Source of the DNA: an uncultured Collinsella sp.
GTDB lineage: Bacteria; Actinomycetota; Coriobacteriia; Coriobacteriales; Coriobacteriaceae
Assembly: GCA_900544755.1 (NCBI GenBank)
Contig: UQWQ01000004.1
Location: 1 to 49,652 of the forward strand
Direction: 5' to 3'
Length of the DNA: 49,652 nt
This document shows, in pieces, positions 48,482 to 49,652 of the stretch (positions are counted from its first letter, which is position 1; each line of letters begins with the position of its first letter). The notes under the pieces were generated by a model. That model did not search any database and was not told the DNA's origin. It was given only the letters and a program-made list of their open reading frames with translations. Made by a program: the position numbers and the translations under genes.

Positions 48482-49652
48482 TTACTCTTCCTCAACGTGA
48501 TTGATCACAGCACCCTTGGTGTGGATGAAGTTGGGGACGAAGGCGACGATCAGAAGGACAGCAAGAATCGCGTAGACACCGGTGGTACCGAAGGCCTCGG
48601 CAGCGCGGCCAAGCGTAATACCAATGACGGAGAAATCGAAGTCGCCGAACGTAGTGTTCTTGAAGCCAAAGACGTCAAGAACGGGCAGGAGCAGGGCCGG
48701 GGCGAAGGTGATGAGCAGGCCGTTGACGAAAGCGCCAAGAGCTGCGCCCTTGCGACCGCCGGTAGCATTGCCGTAGATGCCTGCGGTAGCACCGCAGAAG
48801 AAGTGGGGAACCGTGCCCGGGATGATGAAGATGCCCAGGGTAGCGCCCACGATGAACATACCGACCACGCCACCGATAAAGGAAGCGACAAAGCCGAGGA
48901 TGACGGCGGTGGGAGCATAGGGGAAGAAGACGGCGCAGTCGACGGCGGGGATGGCACCGGGGATCAGCTTGTTGGAGATGCCCTGGAAAGCCGGGACCAG
49001 GTCGGCAAGGATCATACGAACGCCGTTATAGACGATGGTGACACCAACGGCAAAGGACAGGGCACAGGTCAGGGCATAGACAATCACGTTGTCGCCGCCA
49101 GCGGTCTTGGTGACGACCGCAGGATCTGCGATGTAAGCGGCGAAAGCGGTAACCAGGTAGAAGAAGGCCATGGTAAGAGCCGTGGAGATGGTAGTGTCGC
49201 GCAGGAAGGCGAACTTCTCGGGAACCTCGATCTTCTCGGTGCTGTTCTCCTCGGCGTCCTTAGCAAAAAGCGTACCGACTGCAGCGGAGATGTAATAGGC
49301 GAGTGAACCGAAGTGGCCCATGGCGATTTCATCGCCATCGGTAACCTTCTCGGTGAAACGCTGACCAACGGCGGGAAGCATAGCGCTCACGAGGCCCAGG
49401 AACATGCCGCCCACGATGACAAGCTGGACATCCTGGAAGCCAGATGCCTGCAGAACGGCAGACAGCAGGCAGGCCATAAACATGCTGTGATGGCCCGTCA
49501 GGAAGATGTACTTAAACTTGGTAAAGCGGGCAATGATAATGTTCACGACATAGCCGAGAATCAGGATCATCATGGTCTGAACGCCGAGGACGCTCTGAGC
49601 CATCGAAACAACGACCTCGTTGTTGGGCACGACGCCGGTGATGTGGAAACCG
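48482..49652 (-). CDS. PTS ascorbate-type transporter subunit IIC (UlaA-like), 5' end outside window
   Basis: 3' part (about 390 codons) of a membrane permease; the frame is open to the window edge and reads GFHITGVVPNNEVVVSMAQ there, matching the middle-to-N-terminal region of UlaA/SgcC proteins, so the start is missing. Eight or more membrane helices are visible (GYVVNIIIARF, FKYIFLTGHHSMF, LVIVGGMFLGLVSAMLP, VDCAVFFPYAPTAVILGFVASFIGG). The GTG at 49630 is internal, not a start. IIA and IIB would lie to the right. Confidence 0.85.
   Translation of the reverse strand, partial: GFHITGVVPNNEVVVSMAQSVLGVQTMMILILGYVVNIIIARFTKFKYIFLTGHHSMFMACLLSAVLQASGFQDVQLVIVGGMFLGLVSAMLPAVGQRFTEKVTDGDEIAMGHFGSLAYYISAAVGTLFAKDAEENSTEKIEVPEKFAFLRDTTISTALTMAFFYLVTAFAAYIADPAVVTKTAGGDNVIVYALTCALSFAVGVTIVYNGVRMILADLVPAFQGISNKLIPGAIPAVDCAVFFPYAPTAVILGFVASFIGGVVGMFIVGATLGIFIIPGTVPHFFCGATAGIYGNATGGRKGAALGAFVNGLLITFAPALLLPVLDVFGFKNTTFGDFDFSVIGITLGRAAEAFGTTGVYAILAVLLIVAFVPNFIHTKGAVINHVEEE

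Overview
The window reads as a GC-rich chromosomal segment of a Coriobacteriia actinobacterium, most likely Collinsella or a close relative. This is inferred from gene content, codon use and the style of the intergenic palindromes; no rRNA or other marker is present. No prophage, complete IS element, CRISPR array, tRNA or rRNA was seen.

Layout. 1-4.5 kb: phosphohexomutase, homocysteine methyltransferase (mmuM) and a DtxR-type regulator on the minus strand, divergent from pepT. 4.6-14.2 kb (minus): a complete F1Fo ATP synthase operon atpI-B-E-F-H-A-G-D-C with its own promoter and terminator, then murA and an LCP cell-wall ligase. 14.4-19.6 kb (minus): upp, tsaC-glpK, hicAB and prmC. 20.2-28.0 kb (minus): prfA, a polar amino-acid ABC operon ending in an M20 peptidase, an aldose-epimerase-like gene and a single-pass membrane protein. 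28.3-35.3 kb is the accessory and rearranged part: an MFS exporter, a decapitated PTS gene joined tail-to-tail to a duplicated tyrosine-phosphatase fragment, an acyltransferase broken in a poly-G tract, the intact phosphatase, a DUF4143-type ATPase between direct repeats, a TIGR04076-like protein and a pyridoxal/pyridoxamine kinase. 35.6-39.9 kb (plus): marR with a heterodimeric ABC exporter. 40.1-44.5 kb: a LysR regulator divergent from an SDR / OFA transporter / Gfo-Idh-MocA operon. 44.9-49.65 kb: tex, a transaldolase-type aldolase, and an ascorbate-type PTS IIC gene that runs off the right edge.

The most notable signal is non-coding. A two-hairpin element of about 155 nt occurs three times, each time directly abutting the stop codon of a minus-strand gene (LCP, prfA, galM-like), with compensatory changes in its stems. 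Other intergenic regions carry further long palindromes: a 37-bp perfect inverted repeat, a 158-bp element with terminal inverted repeats, 62-bp repeats flanking the ATPase, and a duplicated tail of the aldolase gene. An 8-G run splits the acyltransferase gene in a way expected for slipped-strand phase variation.
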